Positions 26,201 through 38,253 are shown, numbered from the stretch's first letter. The stretch is DNA of 64,000 bases from Linepithema humile (GCF_040581485.1 NC_090132.1:25431911-25495910); one strand, 5' to 3'. Numbers and translations are program-made. Notes: a model not told the origin generated them from the sequence alone.

Positions 26201-28060
26201 TAGAACGGACGGAAGCGGCGGAACGCGGCATAAATGAAATTGATCTTGTCTTCTATTTCGCGGCAAACACTTCGTAAACCTGAGCAAACCGCTCCTGAAG
26301 CTCTCGAGTAATGAGGTCTTTCCCCGCGGAGAATCACGCGGCGCAAGAAGCGATCTATCCGCTCGCAATTTGCGATATAACGAAGGTCGCGCATGGACGT
26401 GGCCGCGATACCCTTTCTCTCTGTTCTACTGGAAACTGGTTCACATTTTTTCGCGATGGGGATCGACTCCGCTCGAAACTAGTTTAAAGGCAATCCGGAG
26501 ATCATCGATAAATGGCGATTAATCAAAGGCACGGCCTTTTATTCTGCTTCTTCCGTGCTTGCCGATCGATGCGCCAACCCTTTGCCCTTCGTTTAGAAAG
26601 GGCCGGCGGAATTTTTTTGCCGCAAGAAGAGGGAAAATTACCGGGACGGAGCGAGCACGTCCGTGAAACAATTGATTTTTTTTTTTTTTTTTTTTTTTTT
26701 GTTGCGACCGGATTTTTTCGCTTTACACCGCAGCGAAGACGACAGTCGCACGAGGAAAAGCACGGCGATCGACGGATCCTCGACGGAGGCTGCGGGATTT
26801 TTCCACTCGATCGGGGACACGCCGAGGCGTCTTCGCTGCGGTTAACTGTCGGGTGTTGGACTTTTTTCCCTTTTTTATGCTGTTGAATATCGCAGCGGAT
26901 GCAGAACACCTGCATCTAGATTCTCCGTACGGCCTTGTGCGCACGAGCATTCGTTAACGAGGAATCACGCAAAACCGAACAGATGGACAAGTATCATTCC
27001 TGCACTTCCCTTTTTTCACTTCCCTCGTTAATTCTTCCTTTTTTTTAATCCACTTTCGAGGAAACCGTTTGCCAATTAACTATAACTGGACGGACGCGAT
27101 CGTACGCCAGCTGCACGCACGCCTTTCTTCTTACTCTCTCACTTTCCTCTTTGCTGTCGCAATCGCGATTTATTGTCAGAAATCTAATCGATCTGCAAAT
27201 GATCTTCGATGGGAACTTTTCTTATCGCTCTTTTAGTTTCTTGAATTTCACTAATTTAACGAGCAACAGTGTCGATTAATATTTTTTTGTCTTAATGCAA
27301 ATTAGCAGCATCAATATTTTTTCAAATTTTACATAATAAAGTATACTGATGATATTGATTGCAATATGTACGAGAGTAAGTCAGAAATTATTTGCAATTT
27401 TTTCAAGTAAAAGTAATTCGGATATGGCGGATAATTTCTGTGACTTATCCTAATACACAGTTAATGTTCTATTACTAACGAACAAGTTAAATTGATCCTG
27501 TCGATCTCTCAATTTTTTTAAGTATATTATTTTTACTAAATCCATCAATTCAGTGTGAAAAAAATAAATCCCCATAAAGATAACGGAACAAAGAAATACC
27601 TGAATCGCGGCGAAACTTCTTGTGCAATATGTATATCTACGGTGAGTTTCAATAAATAAATGCGCAATGCGAAACAAATTGGCGATGCGTGACTTACAGC
27701 CTCGTGGTCGCTGGCCTCGTGAGTTAACGCTTCCTTGGTTTCGTTATGAGAGGAATCATCCTCATCGGGTCCCGATCCACTACCCGCCCAATATTCCTCG
27801 GGTGCGTCGTCGGTGACAGGATCTTCGGAATTCCCACCTCCGTCCACCTCCGCATTTTCGTGATTGGTCGCCTTCAAAATAAAATTAGTTTGGATACATT
27901 TTCATCTTAGAAAAATATATAAACAAGCATATAACAACAATACATATAAAATAGTGTACGTACAATAATATGTATAAATATAAGCAAAACAGATATTTAC
28001 CTGACACCTCAGCGTGACCGCCGTTAGCATCCAGATAGCGATATATCTGTAACAATACAT
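14083..28060 (-). CDS. ZP (zona pellucida) domain transmembrane protein, complete ten-exon gene
   Basis: The coding parts (27698-27871 and so on, listed as exons) join into 529 codons with all phases agreeing. Residues 1-20 are a signal peptide. Residues 21-150 are an acidic, Ser/Gly- and Gln/Leu-rich linker. Residues 156-405 are a ZP domain with eleven cysteines (156, 186, 206, 251, 285, 330, 348, 391, 396, 400, 405). A dibasic KR at 415-416 is a possible convertase site. Residues about 479-503 form one membrane helix, followed by a basic 26-residue cytoplasmic tail. Proteins of this type polymerise through the ZP domain in the apical extracellular matrix and shape insect cuticle. The family is certain; the Drosophila orthologue is not. 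It lacks PAN domains, so it is not of the nompA/neyo type, and it does not look like dusky or miniature. Start: ATG at 28060 with A at -3; an upstream exon could add residues. Introns range from 129 to 4604 bases. Confidence 0.93.
14797..14986 (-). CDS. ZP-domain gene, exon 9: last ZP cysteine and juxtamembrane stalk
   Basis: 190 bases, acceptor ATATTTCAG, donor GTAAAG, phase 1 out. It opens with SQPCHWRN, completing the CxxC-like cluster, followed by VVKRS (a dibasic site 10 residues after the last cysteine) and a Ser/Thr/Glu-rich stalk. There is no canonical RxxR furin motif. Confidence 0.9.
15217..15458 (-). CDS. ZP-domain gene, exon 8: ZP-C core
   Basis: 242 bases, acceptor TTTTTTATAG, donor GTAATT, phase 0 out. 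It encodes GFDIVVNDCYAHNGGNKRIQ, then LIDQYGCPVDDKLI and FRFTGSPALYIECDVRMCHG, the most diagnostic ZP-C sequence, with cysteines 330, 348, 391, 396 and 400. Confidence 0.95.
16541..16695 (-). CDS. ZP-domain gene, exon 7: ZP-N to ZP-C transition
   Basis: 155 bases, acceptor CTTCTTCCAG, donor GTAAGC, phase 1 out. It encodes VATGNPVVFTLQPPECYMEI then a Gly-rich turn and VGDPLTLIIYM, the conserved strand at the start of ZP-C. The split Asp321 codon joins exon 8. Confidence 0.92.
17187..17323 (-). CDS. ZP-domain gene, exon 6: end of ZP-N
   Basis: 137 bases, acceptor TTTTGCAG, donor GTGAGT, phase 2 out. It encodes WNTVTVQYNPLIEEEFDEHF then KVTCEYGYDFWK, with cysteine 251. The split Glu269 codon joins exon 7. 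Confidence 0.92.
17639..17772 (-). CDS. ZP-domain gene, exon 5: ZP-N core
   Basis: 134 bases, acceptor AATTGCAG, donor GTACGT, phase 0 out. It encodes YSYDPDCMYVNGTGRDYYEF then FIQLNRCGTLG, with cysteines 186 and 206 typical of the ZP-N subdomain and a sequon NGT. Confidence 0.92.
18807..18890 (-). CDS. ZP-domain gene, exon 4: start of the ZP domain
   Basis: 84 bases, acceptor ATTTTACAG, donor GTAAAG, phase 1 out. It encodes IEAECQDDYMKIRIGFNGSF and on, containing the first ZP cysteine (156) and an N-glycosylation sequon NGS. The split Gly179 codon joins exon 5. Confidence 0.9.
18891..23494 (-). other. Intron 3 of the ZP-domain gene
   Basis: A 4604-base intron, the largest in the gene. It holds a diverged direct duplication (19892-19949 and 20235-20292) and a GC-rich island (about 22260-23030) with a long plus-strand open frame that I do not accept as a gene. 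The rest is AT-rich with no exon needed by the phases. Confidence 0.7.
19892..20292. repeat. Diverged direct duplication inside intron 3
   Basis: About 58 bases at 19892-19949 recur at 20235-20292 in the same orientation at roughly 75% identity by eye. Both contain CCGATGATACAACC followed by TTTCGTT. The two copies start 343 bases apart. It may be a duplicated regulatory block or an old repeat; no mobile-element ends were seen. Confidence 0.6.
23495..23711 (-). CDS. ZP-domain gene, exon 3: Leu/Gln-rich linker
   Basis: 72 codons plus one base. Acceptor TCCGACAG, donor GTGAGT, phase 1 out. It encodes VVYVGDGGSYVPVPSLKNRP, then a LQALQTLQSLQ heptad-like run and a Gly/Arg-rich segment. Its last base C joins AT of exon 4 to give His151. 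The LQxLQ repeat could form a short helix; no known domain is seen. Confidence 0.85.
23712..27697 (-). other. Intron 2 of the ZP-domain gene
   Basis: A 3986-base intron. The part at about 24040-25060 is CpG-rich and includes a purine-rich plus-strand segment (about 24225-24330). It could be an internal promoter or enhancer, but there is no direct proof. The part from 25330 to 27450 holds AT-rich sequence, a short (AT)n run near 25962 and a T25 tract. No extra coding exon is needed, since the flanking phases already match. Confidence 0.7.
26676..26700. repeat. T25 homopolymer
   Basis: Twenty-five consecutive T on the plus strand inside intron 2 of the ZP gene. It is poly(A) in the transcript sense, could mark a retrotransposed tail or simple slippage, and is prone to assembly error. 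I see no retroposon body beside it. Confidence 0.95.
27698..27871 (-). CDS. ZP-domain gene, exon 2: acidic linker
   Basis: 58 codons, phase 0 at both ends, acceptor TTTTGAAG, donor GTAAGT. The product is rich in Glu, Asp, Ser and Gly, with an N-glycosylation sequon (NET). It follows the signal peptide after a 129-base intron. No domain is recognised. Confidence 0.85.
28001..28060 (-). CDS. ZP-domain gene, exon 1: signal peptide
   Basis: Twenty codons (MYCYRYIAIWMLTAVTLRCQ) with a hydrophobic core, ending in phase 0 at CAG followed by GTAAAT. Cleavage near the exon end is likely. A TAG lies in frame two codons upstream, but its AG could also be a splice acceptor (see the candidate 5' exon). 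Confidence 0.85.
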
Positions 28061-28227
28061 CGTCTAAGTTAGGACAATATAGAAAACGGATTAAAAGATA
28101 CAGAGAAATTACAAGGTATAACAAACTTTCCGTTGCGAAATGTTTTCTGCATTTCAAAAATACGGATTCCAGATTATCTTAATTAGGGCATTGCTCAAGA
28201 AATATGTCTCGAAAGCTATAATTTCAA

Positions 28228-28790
28228 AGTTTACAATGGCGTGGCGACCAAGGACGATTATGAAGGCCGTTCCGTGAAAGAAAGCGCTTCGTTACCGACC
28301 AGTAACGGAGATCTCCGGCGAAACGACGGGGCGAACAAGACGAGTTCGAGGAAAGATCGCGGTGGAAAAAACGTGGAACCGGGATGAGGAAAAAAAAGGA
28401 CGACTCCCGTCGTATCGATATATCGCACGCGGTATGGGAACCGAAGTGACACGGATCGCAGCGCATTACACATCGCGCGGTCGGTGTAATAAGAGCATCG
28501 CGGAGAGATGACCAAGCTGCGCGCCGCGATCTTCTTGTTTCCACGTTCTCTTCCTCCTTCGCGGCTCGCGCTACGCTCTGGGATGTGACTCATCTCCCGC
28601 TGCCGCTTCCAACGCGCCCTCGCCTCTCGCAACTTCCACGCGAACCTCAAATGAGTTTCTTGCCTCCGCACTTACTTGCCGTTTATAGACCTTTTCGGTG
28701 TAATCGCCGAGCATCGCGCTATTCGCACGCGCTTCGTGACCTCGTGCCGGAGAGAGCAACCGCCCTCATCTTCAGCTAAATCATGTAATC
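28228..28790 (-). promoter_or_regulatory. GC-rich upstream/promoter region of the ZP-domain gene
   Basis: A CpG-rich island immediately 5' of the signal-peptide exon in the direction of transcription. It contains the candidate 5' exon. A promoter or first intron function is inferred from position and composition. No core promoter motif was pinned down. Confidence 0.35.
28676..28714 (-). CDS. Candidate alternative 5' coding exon of the ZP-domain gene
   Basis: ATG at 28714 opens MLGDYTEKVYKRQ and runs straight into a consensus donor (CAA then GTAAGT) in phase 0, with an in-frame TGA upstream of the ATG. A pyrimidine-rich tract and AG at 28065-28064 could be the matching acceptor. Splicing would give ...YKRQ-T-MYCYRYIAIWM, in frame with exon 1, for a 543-residue protein. 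The same exon could instead be purely 5'UTR. Both sites are visible; use of them is inferred. Confidence 0.4.
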
Positions 28791-31700
28791 ACTTGAGTTC
28801 ATAGTACAGTTTAAACTGTTTTCTATTTTTGGTTGCTTCTGCACAGCTATCTGTTTGGTTCACTGCGGTTTAACGCGTTGTGCATCAGAGATATTTGAGG
28901 TATTATAAACGCCTATGTATTCTTTGCTAAAAATGTAATCATCCTTCGTTTAAAATTTATTAATTTTTTTTTTTATTGATCTGATTAATTTTGTATTTAT
29001 TTAATAAGCAGCTTTTTTCAATTTTTTATTCCGCGCACACATTACAACTGCTTCGCGAGAGAATTTGAAATGTAAAATTATTCAAATATAGTTTAATCTT
29101 TGACGTGATTTAAACGCGCTGTTTATCTGATCACGCTTTCATCTCAAGATGTTCCCACTTTGAAGATGAAGTGGTTAAGAGTTAAGAGTCGCGAAATACT
29201 TGGTGCATACTGAGCAGTTAGACTTCGCCGGACTACACATGTTAAGTTGCTGAAGTTTACAAGTGCGGGCTTACATTGTTCCGCTATTTTTGAGAGAATA
29301 GAATTTATCTACTTTCATCGCGGTCGTGTTTGCAACGATAATTATTGCGACGAGCTGGCCGTCTTTATCAGTGCAATTTAATCGTCCTCGCCTTTGCAAT
29401 TTTCCCAGGGTCGCGGGAATCAGCTGACCGTAGTTTTCCGAGACCTTATCACTGCAAATTTTTTGAGCGCGTATTACTTGCGTTACGAGGCGGTCGAGTG
29501 GACAGTCCCCGTTTTATCTCAACGGTCAAGTACTCGTTTAAAGAAGCGAAATGCTTCCTGCGCGTACTAGACAGTGCCGTCGTCTGAGGTAAGAAAATTA
29601 TTTACACAGATCAAAGTGTACGAGAGATTAAATAACAGTGAATCGCAATGATATTGTGACAAAAGTGAGATAATAATAGAATCAAACGCGATATATTCAT
29701 TACTCTTAATTAAGCTCAAAGTGAACAAATAATGCACAAAACCAACGGTAGGAACTTGACATCTAATTTAAAATTTATTTATTACAAAATGTTTTTCATT
29801 GCGTGCGGTCAGTACGAATGATATAATACTCGCGGAGCTTGATTGAAAAATTATCGTAATGTAATTTCCCCTATTATTTTCGCATTAAAGCGAAAGAGTG
29901 AATCGAGAAGAAATGGAAATACACACGTCTGCATCGGCCGAACGATTAAACGATAATTATCACCGTGTAACGGTTCGCGTCGCCAATTCGTCTTCTTCTG
30001 CAATATGTTAGACGATGACAAGGATGATGCGTTAATAGCCGTTCCAGAGAATGCTGCTCACGTAAGATGATTATAAATACCTCGCGGTGAGGATTAAAAG
30101 AGAAATTCATCTTATCCTACGCGCAACGGAATTCGAGTCATTGCGATTATATCGGTTGTCAACGAGATGATGGGATATAACAGTAATTACAATAATTAAT
30201 TTATCGTCGCCAATAAGAGGGAGTCAATTATCGTTAAGCGACGGTTGCCACCGCGCAACTTGCGGCGGCTTCTTGCTTTTTCGTTGCCGCGTTGTCGCGC
30301 AGCATCTTTCACGATCGGGAAAATTACCGCTGCTCGCCGACTTCATGAATGTCGTCATTTCGAGCAACGTCGCTTGATTTACGAGACATTTCTACGTGAC
30401 GGGCTGAGCAGCTGCTTAAACACCGAGATTCTCGATTAGTAGCACCCGCCTGAATTATCTGTATAATGTAAGCGCATTTCGAGCGCGAAGCGTTAAATAG
30501 GAAATTGAAGATGACACGCGCACAACATGATGGATTCGCGTTATTAAATAGACAGAACTAGATCCGCGTGAATGACTTACTTCTCGCGTGTACGTTTGAA
30601 GCGCTCCCAATTGCTCAAAACTAATAGCATTCGGAAATTTATATCCTGATTATTGTAAAATCTCTGCTTCTTTATTTCGCCGAAGATGAATCATCCAACA
30701 GTCTTCCTCAATCGATCATTCGCCGATGCGTCCAATCTATTATATGATACAGCCGTAAACGCGATTCGTTCTTCCACGCGCTAGCGCCATTCAGGCATCG
30801 AGACCGCAATTCCTCACTCGTGATGTTTGCGCTTCGCGTTACAGAAACAATCAATAATCTCATCGCCGATTCGCGCGGCACGGCGTGGCGCGAACGAGCG
30901 CGCGGTTCTGCGGCGTGGCGTTCCCACGTCACCCACCTGTTCGCCGGCGGATCGAAACTCCGTCCTGTCGGACGCGCCGTGCGGAATTAATTACCGCCGC
31001 TGAGCGCATCGGCGGCGATCGATAATTTCGCGAACGTCCCGCGGGGAGCACTCACGAGCGCTTGACGTAATTATTATTCGCTCCGCACGCCGGTAAGTGG
31101 AACGGAAGGTGTTAGGCGTGGGATGCGCTCGACCAAAGGATCGCGGGCTGCGCTGATGATGATGGCCGTTAATCACGTGGCGCCGCACAGGATTCATAGA
31201 TACGGCGAGAGAGATAGGCGCGTACCGCGCGGCGACTCTGCGGCGACGCTACGTGTGGGCGGCGCGGTTCACCGCTGCACCGCGGCGCGGATTACCACAC
31301 CGCATTATATGCATCGTGCCCGAACACTTACCGTGGACGGCGATCGCCTCGAACGACACCGATGCGTGCAATTAAACTGCTGTCTGGTTTTTCAGAACGC
31401 GCGTTACGCGGCGGCACGTCAAATGATACGTTTCGCCGCGAAAACTCTTAGTGCCGCTTGTTTAACAGAAAAACAACACAGAATCTCAAAACTACTCTGA
31501 AATGTATAATTAAATAATATTTTCTTGTTTTCTTAATAGAAAGATCATATAATTATGATATTTATATATAGTTTTACCAAATATTAGTTTCTTAGACACA
31601 GATTTTAAAAACTTACTCTGTACTGTAATGTTATAATTTCTTTATCTTCTCTTCATTAATACATGCGAAGTTTTACTGAATGGAAAAGCTTGATTTTTTA

Positions 31701-34700
31701 AAACAATGTATATTGTTCAGATTATATAAGCAGTGTGGAAAACGATGTTTTTCTTTAATGAAACATTCAATTAAAATCGATAAATATAATTCTAGAAAAA
31801 TTGAAGCGTATTTTATTCTGAAACGGTAACGGAACATAACGATATCGTGCGATCAAATAATATAATCGAGAAACATAATTCATTTTATGCGAATATGCGA
31901 GCAGCGAGGCGTAAATCGCCCGTAGCGCTTCCGATAAACACAATTAAGATGCTTGGGAATTTTTATGAGAAATCCTCTTAATGGTGGTTTCGATTAATAC
32001 ACTGAATTCCGGGGATAATATTCTGTTCGCTATCAAATGCAGTTAAAATTGTTGCCGTGAACTCTCGAACGATTCAACGGTGTAACATGTGCGTGGAGAA
32101 ACGATGGAGAAACAAAACCTGGACGCAGCGCGAGCGAATGTTTGCAAACATTTATAAATTGCGCGTTTGTTCGGCGGAAAAAACCAAACGCAGTTGCGTG
32201 CATCAATCACTCTCGCGCACAATTTGCCTCGCGCGCGCGCGCAATACGGTATCGCGAAATGAAGAAACTGCGGCGATTGCCTCCGGTCTTGCACGTATAA
32301 AACGGAAATATTTATAGATTTTCAAAGATTATATTCCACGCGGCCGGCGATATGTCGGCTAAGGCAAGCCCATCAACGATTCAGCTACGCGTTATTGCAT
32401 CGAAAATGAAAGATGCACGACCGCACCTGAGATATCGCAATTTCAGATGCACTTCCTAAGTACACATGCGCGAAGCCGCAAGTCATGCAGCAAACAAAAT
32501 GCTCGTGTATCGAACGCGCTCGAGCAGAATGAAATCGCAGGAATGAAATCGATACGATTTCGACGAGTTTAATCTACGATATCAAAGATTATACCTTCGG
32601 TAATCTCCGCATTTCTTTCATCGGAATTAAGTACCAATATTTGATGTGCAAAGTAAAAAAAGTCCACATTACAATCTATATCGTGGAGAATTCTAAGATG
32701 CCGGCGGTTTGCTTTAGCACGTTTCCGATTCGCATAAAGCCGCCCCTTTCGCACACTCAAGTCCGCTTTCGCGTCCGTTATTCACCGTTCGTCTAACAAT
32801 TATTACCGGATTTCTCGCCAACGACCTCCGCTCCGCGTAATCGTCTTACCTCTACGAAGTCCTACGGAGTTAAGTCCGAGGGGGAACGGCGTATTTTGCC
32901 CGTTGCGAAATTACGTCGTTGCGAAGTGAAATGAACCGAGCACGAGATGCCCGCGAGGGTCTCCACCTGATTCCCCGCTACACTGCATCGCCATCGTCTT
33001 TCAATTCCGTTACCCACCGACAGGCAGGAAAGCATTTTTATTCCGGCGCCTCCCGCTCTCGCTGGCCGCGCATCTTGCCTTCGTGGTCACCTTCGTAGCC
33101 CCGGGCGAAGGCGCGAGGAAAACTGCAGGCGGGTCGTACATAAGTCTCGCTGCACCACGCGCGTAATTACATTGCACCCGTCGAGACGAGCAGCGTTTAC
33201 CCGCTCGTCCGATTTAGTCGAGTGGTAAACTCGCCTCGATATTTTCGCCTCGCCTTCGTTAACGGCTGGTGCATCGCATCAGGTCCAATGAACCCCAATC
33301 GCACACTCACAAGTACACAATATCGAAACAATAAGTTCTGCAAGCGTTCTCGAATAGAGTTGAATTTATAAATAACTTGGAGATTGGAGATACATCAAAA
33401 TCATTTATTTAAGAAAATATAATCTTGAATGTTGCAAAGTAACATTTTGTAAAACCAAATGTTGCGGAGCTAGAATTATCATATTGAGATGCGTCAATTT
33501 TTTGACGAATGGTGCAATATGCAAATATGTTGCAGTCAGATATATTAATTTATATATTTATCGACTGAATAATAAAGAAAGCTTTGTATTTTGTCTAAGA
33601 TGTAAGTGTAAGTAAGCATAAAAATGGCATAGATTTGTTTGGCAGCGGAATAAAGGAATGCCTTTATGGCTGCTCTGAAAAAATAATCAGCGCAGCTCGC
33701 TTGCAAAACTGGAGCTCGTGGATTACTTTTCAGACACTAAATGGTCCCAAGAGTGCGAAATTACCTCTCGCTGGTGCAATCTTACTCCATCTTACGGTAC
33801 TTACTCGCGCTCTGAGAGGGTAAAGCGCATCGTGGACTTTAGAGAATCGTTCGTCGCGCGCGTAGATATAATTTTCCCGAGACCGTCCCGCTTGTTAGTC
33901 GCACGCATGTGTACGAGTTTTAACGCCGCTGCTTTAAAGCCATTGTTTAGCGACGGTAAAGAGGATCGCTCGCGGCCCGCCCGGTCTATGAGAACCAGGC
34001 TGTGAGAATCGGGAGCCAGTCGACCGAGACTCTCGAATTTTCCGCCGCTAGCTGACAACGGCGACAAAGAAGCGTGATGTATGAGCACGTTGCGCGCGGA
34101 CAACCCTCGAGAGAATTTGCGGTTAGCCCTCTAAAACTGGAGCACCACGCTGATCGCGGTTTAACTGCGGCGCGGCGCGCAATCTTTCGAACGAGTCAGC
34201 CGTGTCGGAAGGCACATCACAATGCGCGTACCTTCTTAACCCCTTTTTTTCCTAAAATGCAATTTATTTTACTTTTGCACAACTCGTGCAACAAGTCAGT
34301 ATAATACTTTGACGCCGTAATTCGGTAATAATATGAAAGCTTGTTATATTCTAATATTTTCAAGCAAGCTCAGTAAAAGTATGTGGAATGCAAAAGTCTT
34401 GCTAAAGAAATTATATTTAACTGATTTTGCCACTCGAACAAACCTTTCCGTTGGCGAGCGATAATTAATTAACGGATGACTGCACTCTCGTTGACGCAGC
34501 CGTTGAACTCTATCGACGCCTGTGAGAACCGCAGCCGGAGCAGATATGGTTAGAATGACGCACAAATTTCATGCCGACGAGCGAGAATAAGAAGCGCGGC
34601 ACGTTTTATCGACTTTTAATCGACGTGAGCTTGGCGTCCGGGAAAGGACGGCGGAAAAACAGTTTCGCCAAGCACCCAGCCGTATCTAAATGTTCTTCTT

Positions 34701-37700
34701 CGACATCGTACATCATCGATCGCGCGCTCGGCTTTATAAGTAATCCGCCGCGACGCAAGAACATCATGTTTACGCTGCTGTCATCGACCGCCGAGAGCCC
34801 GCGATCGTTCGCGGAAGTATATTCACGTGTGAAGCGCGTTAATTGCGCGCACAACGGCGCGAATCACTGCCAATCGTCCGCGGGGAGTCAATATAAAGAG
34901 AAAAATCGCCGATCGAAATATTGAGAAATATCTGTTTACGCGCGAACCCTCGCAAACTGCCGAAGGCGATCGATCTATTCGCGCGTTCAAAGTTTGTTCG
35001 CTTCTTGACGTCCTAATCATCGCGTATGCGAGCGTGCCTATCCGTATGCAAATCATCGAACGGCGGAACGTCATATTTACCTTAGGCTCGTAGAAGCGCA
35101 GCGCCGACTCATTCGATTAGTTGTACTACGCGCTGTCGTGTTACGAGGAGGGCAAAAGATATACGAGCCGACGCTCTACTTACCTCTGATACAAGAGCGC
35201 CGATAAATGTTTCCAAGTAATCATTCAGAAAAACCAGCCTGTAATCGATTCGAAAGGTAAACATTTGTTGCGGTTTGTGTAAAGGAATAAAGTAGCGCTC
35301 CATTTGCTACACAACAGAAGCATTCCCCCGCGGTATTCTTGTAATATGAGCACATGTTTTAGAGTTTCGTCGAGATATAATCATAACCAGATAAAATTAT
35401 ACTGTACATTAGAAAATTATACTGTACGGGATTATACACGCGAAGAACAACATCGTGCGTTCGCGAAGAGAAAAATATTCACCCGCAAATATAAACGCGC
35501 GGTATAAATGCAAAATAAATGTAAATTCCAATATTTTACGATGCAAATTTCTGCTAAGAGTTTATCGTATTAAAATCGACCAACAAGTTCCTTGACAAAT
35601 AATATAATACTTTATAGCGTAATAGAAGCTAATTGTCTCGGGGAGACGAGGTCGAACAATTAACGAGGCGCTGTAACACCCGATGAACTCTTTGCCGTGA
35701 TAACTTCCGGTCATTCACATTCTCGTTACTGATATTTCCCACGGGCAACAGCGCGGAGGGTAATAAAAGGGCCACCGTGCTAATTATCCCCTGTGCGCGC
35801 GGACGAAACATTACCGGGTCTCTTCCGCGGGTCGCGAGCGCGCGGATCTGATTTCTCGGCAACGGGACGGCGGGTCTCATTTGCGCTGCCCCTCATCGAG
35901 GTGAAATGTTTATTCGCCGTGCTCGCGCACGGTTACGCGCGGCGTAAAGCCGAGCGCATCGTCGAACAATTAGCGGCCGCTGTTCGCTCAGCCGGCGCAG
36001 CCAGTGAACCCGAAGCTCCGTGTGTGTGAGAAACCACGTCGGGAGAGAAGTCGGTCGACCTAGACTCAAATTTCCCGTCGCGGTCGGACGATGCACGTAC
36101 GGACGATGACGACATTACGAGCGGTGCGAAACCGCGGTTAACCCCCCTGAAACAGCCCGCGCTAACTTAACTGTCCGCTCGTTCGCTATCGGAAAAACGC
36201 CTCTCCTTCGGTCTAACGGTCCGTGCGATATTCAAGCTGAAAGTTATGAAACGCCGTATCACGCGTTCAGCTTCCGATCCACCGCCGCGTCCAGTTTTCT
36301 TCGCCGCGCGTTCCCAGATACCCCGAGAAACGGCGCGCGCGATTAAACCAGTGGGACGATGACTCATCGTGAACGTAGCCGTTACTAATTATGCTTGACG
36401 CAAATTATATGGTTTATATGTATTTTCAATCTTGCAAGTACGACGTTGTTACTGGATACTCTTGCCTAAGGTATCGCTATCTTACGATGAGAAGGCATCC
36501 CACGATATTATAACGTATACTCCTCTTTAAATTGTCATGTTACGGGCTTGCATATTTCTACATCTAGCAAAATAGCCGCGAGCTTCGCAGCCTCATGTTC
36601 TTTGCATCAAGATTCACGGGTTTAACTGTCGTAGCGGCGGAAAAAAAGGCAAGTTCTCATCTTATTTGGACTCGCAGTGGCTTATCCACTTCAAAAAAAT
36701 AGATTTTGACGCTTGAAAGGCCAGCAATGAAGTGGAATGCGTATTAAAAAAATTCTGTATCTAGGAAAAAAAATGAAAAGTCAGTTAAATCTCAGTTTGC
36801 TCGGTTTGCAGTAGCGAAAAATGCAAAACTGGAATTGAAGTTGAGATTGAATCGCGCATGGTTTGATGAAGCAAGCGGCTCCATTGCATTTACGGACCCG
36901 TGTTTTAATTACACACCGCGGTGATAAACTGTGCGAAGGGTGGTCGCGATTAAGGTCGTCCACGTCGGACACGTATCCGTAACGAACGGCATTCTTACAC
37001 CTGCTATTAGTGTGCAATCGCAAGGCGGATATGTAATGGCATGCGGATATCGTGCGAATAACGTGCGTCGGCGCGATGCCGGCCGGCTTGTTATGATGTA
37101 ATCGTCTCCGGGTATATACAAAGTCTAGAAGCCGATTTCAAGTAGCGGCATTACCAGTTTGACCAGATCGAAGGCGCTTACAGCCTCGCGCGAATATACG
37201 CGGCTATTTATTTCCAGTCCGGTCCGGCGAATGACCTTGAACGATTAACTAAGTGTGATTAAGTGAATCTTTCGTGACGTTGGTCTCCCCATGACGTTAG
37301 TCTATCATTAACTTATCAGTCGTCGTATATTTGTATCGGGCTAGTTTGTCCGTCAAATCAAAAGTCGTTTTAATAATCGTTTATCATACGAGAGAAGCGT
37401 AGCGGTTTCCGCGCCAAAGAGGTAAATACAGATAATTTATTGACATTTATATCTCTCTAATTTCTAACGAGGTATAACGGATTGTTTGCTATCCGCTGAC
37501 GATAAAAATTGTAACGGTAAGCAATTTTAGAATGCATATTATTGGTATTTTAATGCATTTCAACAATAACGTGACTATCGAAGTCATCGATATTTTAAGA
37601 GTAAAACTTTACGCCTCTCTCTTTTCCAGCGCCGATTATTACGGCGACGACGGAAAAACGCTGCAATTACAACAAGACATATTGATAGTAATTTTGGCAG

Positions 37701-38221
37701 AAATATGGTTTACTCGATTTTATAGCTGTTTTATCTATCTCATTCTATGACTTTTTAATGTCATTGGCACTGCAAGCGTATATAAATTTATTTCTAATGT
37801 AACATTCGATAACTTCCACGTTGTGTCATGCAGTTGATAGTGCGTAATGTATTTTCTAAACATAATAGTATAAAATAGAAGTATTTTATATTATTGTATA
37901 TTTTATTTTATTTTAAATCTGCACTTTATATTTATATTGCTCTTATTTTGCTACATGAATGTTGAATTTAGAATCATCACATCTCGCTAAAAATGTAATA
38001 ATACACTAAAAGTCTCTGCGAGATTATATTTCTCTTCTGTAATGATACAGTCATTACACGCATGCGACACTGTTTTTTGATCGATACATCCTCTTCCGCC
38101 TTTTTTTTATTCACAATACAATCCAATCGTCCTCGCATTCATCAAGCGTTTCTTACACGCATGAATCACGATGATCGTGTATACCGCTACCCGCGCACGC
38201 ACACCCGCCTTTGATAACACT
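28791..38221. other. Intergenic, no gene recognised
   Basis: AT-rich stretches alternate with CpG-rich ones (for example 30850-31480, 32800-33260, 35740-36360). Open frames up to about 125 codons are of chance length and match nothing I recognise. A good donor (GAG then GTAAGA at 29588) follows a pyrimidine-AG at about 29410 on the plus strand, but it has no partner exon. Confidence 0.55.
35393..35427. repeat. Short tandem duplication, 20-base period
   Basis: The 15-mer AAAATTATACTGTAC occurs at 35393-35407 and again at 35413-35427. This is a simple two-copy tandem repeat in non-coding sequence. Confidence 0.9.
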
Positions 38222-38225
38222 CCAT

Positions 38226-38253
38226 GCACACGCACGGACGCACGCACGCACGC
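38226..38253. repeat. (ACGC)n short tandem repeat
   Basis: A GCAC/ACGC tetranucleotide run with one interruption, next to further ACGC units at 38195-38212. It creates a spurious His/Ala/Arg repeat frame. Confidence 0.9.

Noticed and set aside
14083..28060. Assignment of the ZP gene to dusky, miniature or a PAN-ZP gene
   Set aside because: The start of its ZP domain differs from what I recall of the dusky/miniature group, and no PAN domain precedes it, so no symbol was given.
33205..33290. tRNA-like A-box (TAGTCGAGTGGTAAAC)
   Set aside because: No matching B-box (GGTTCGA-type) or acceptor stem could be found at the right distance.
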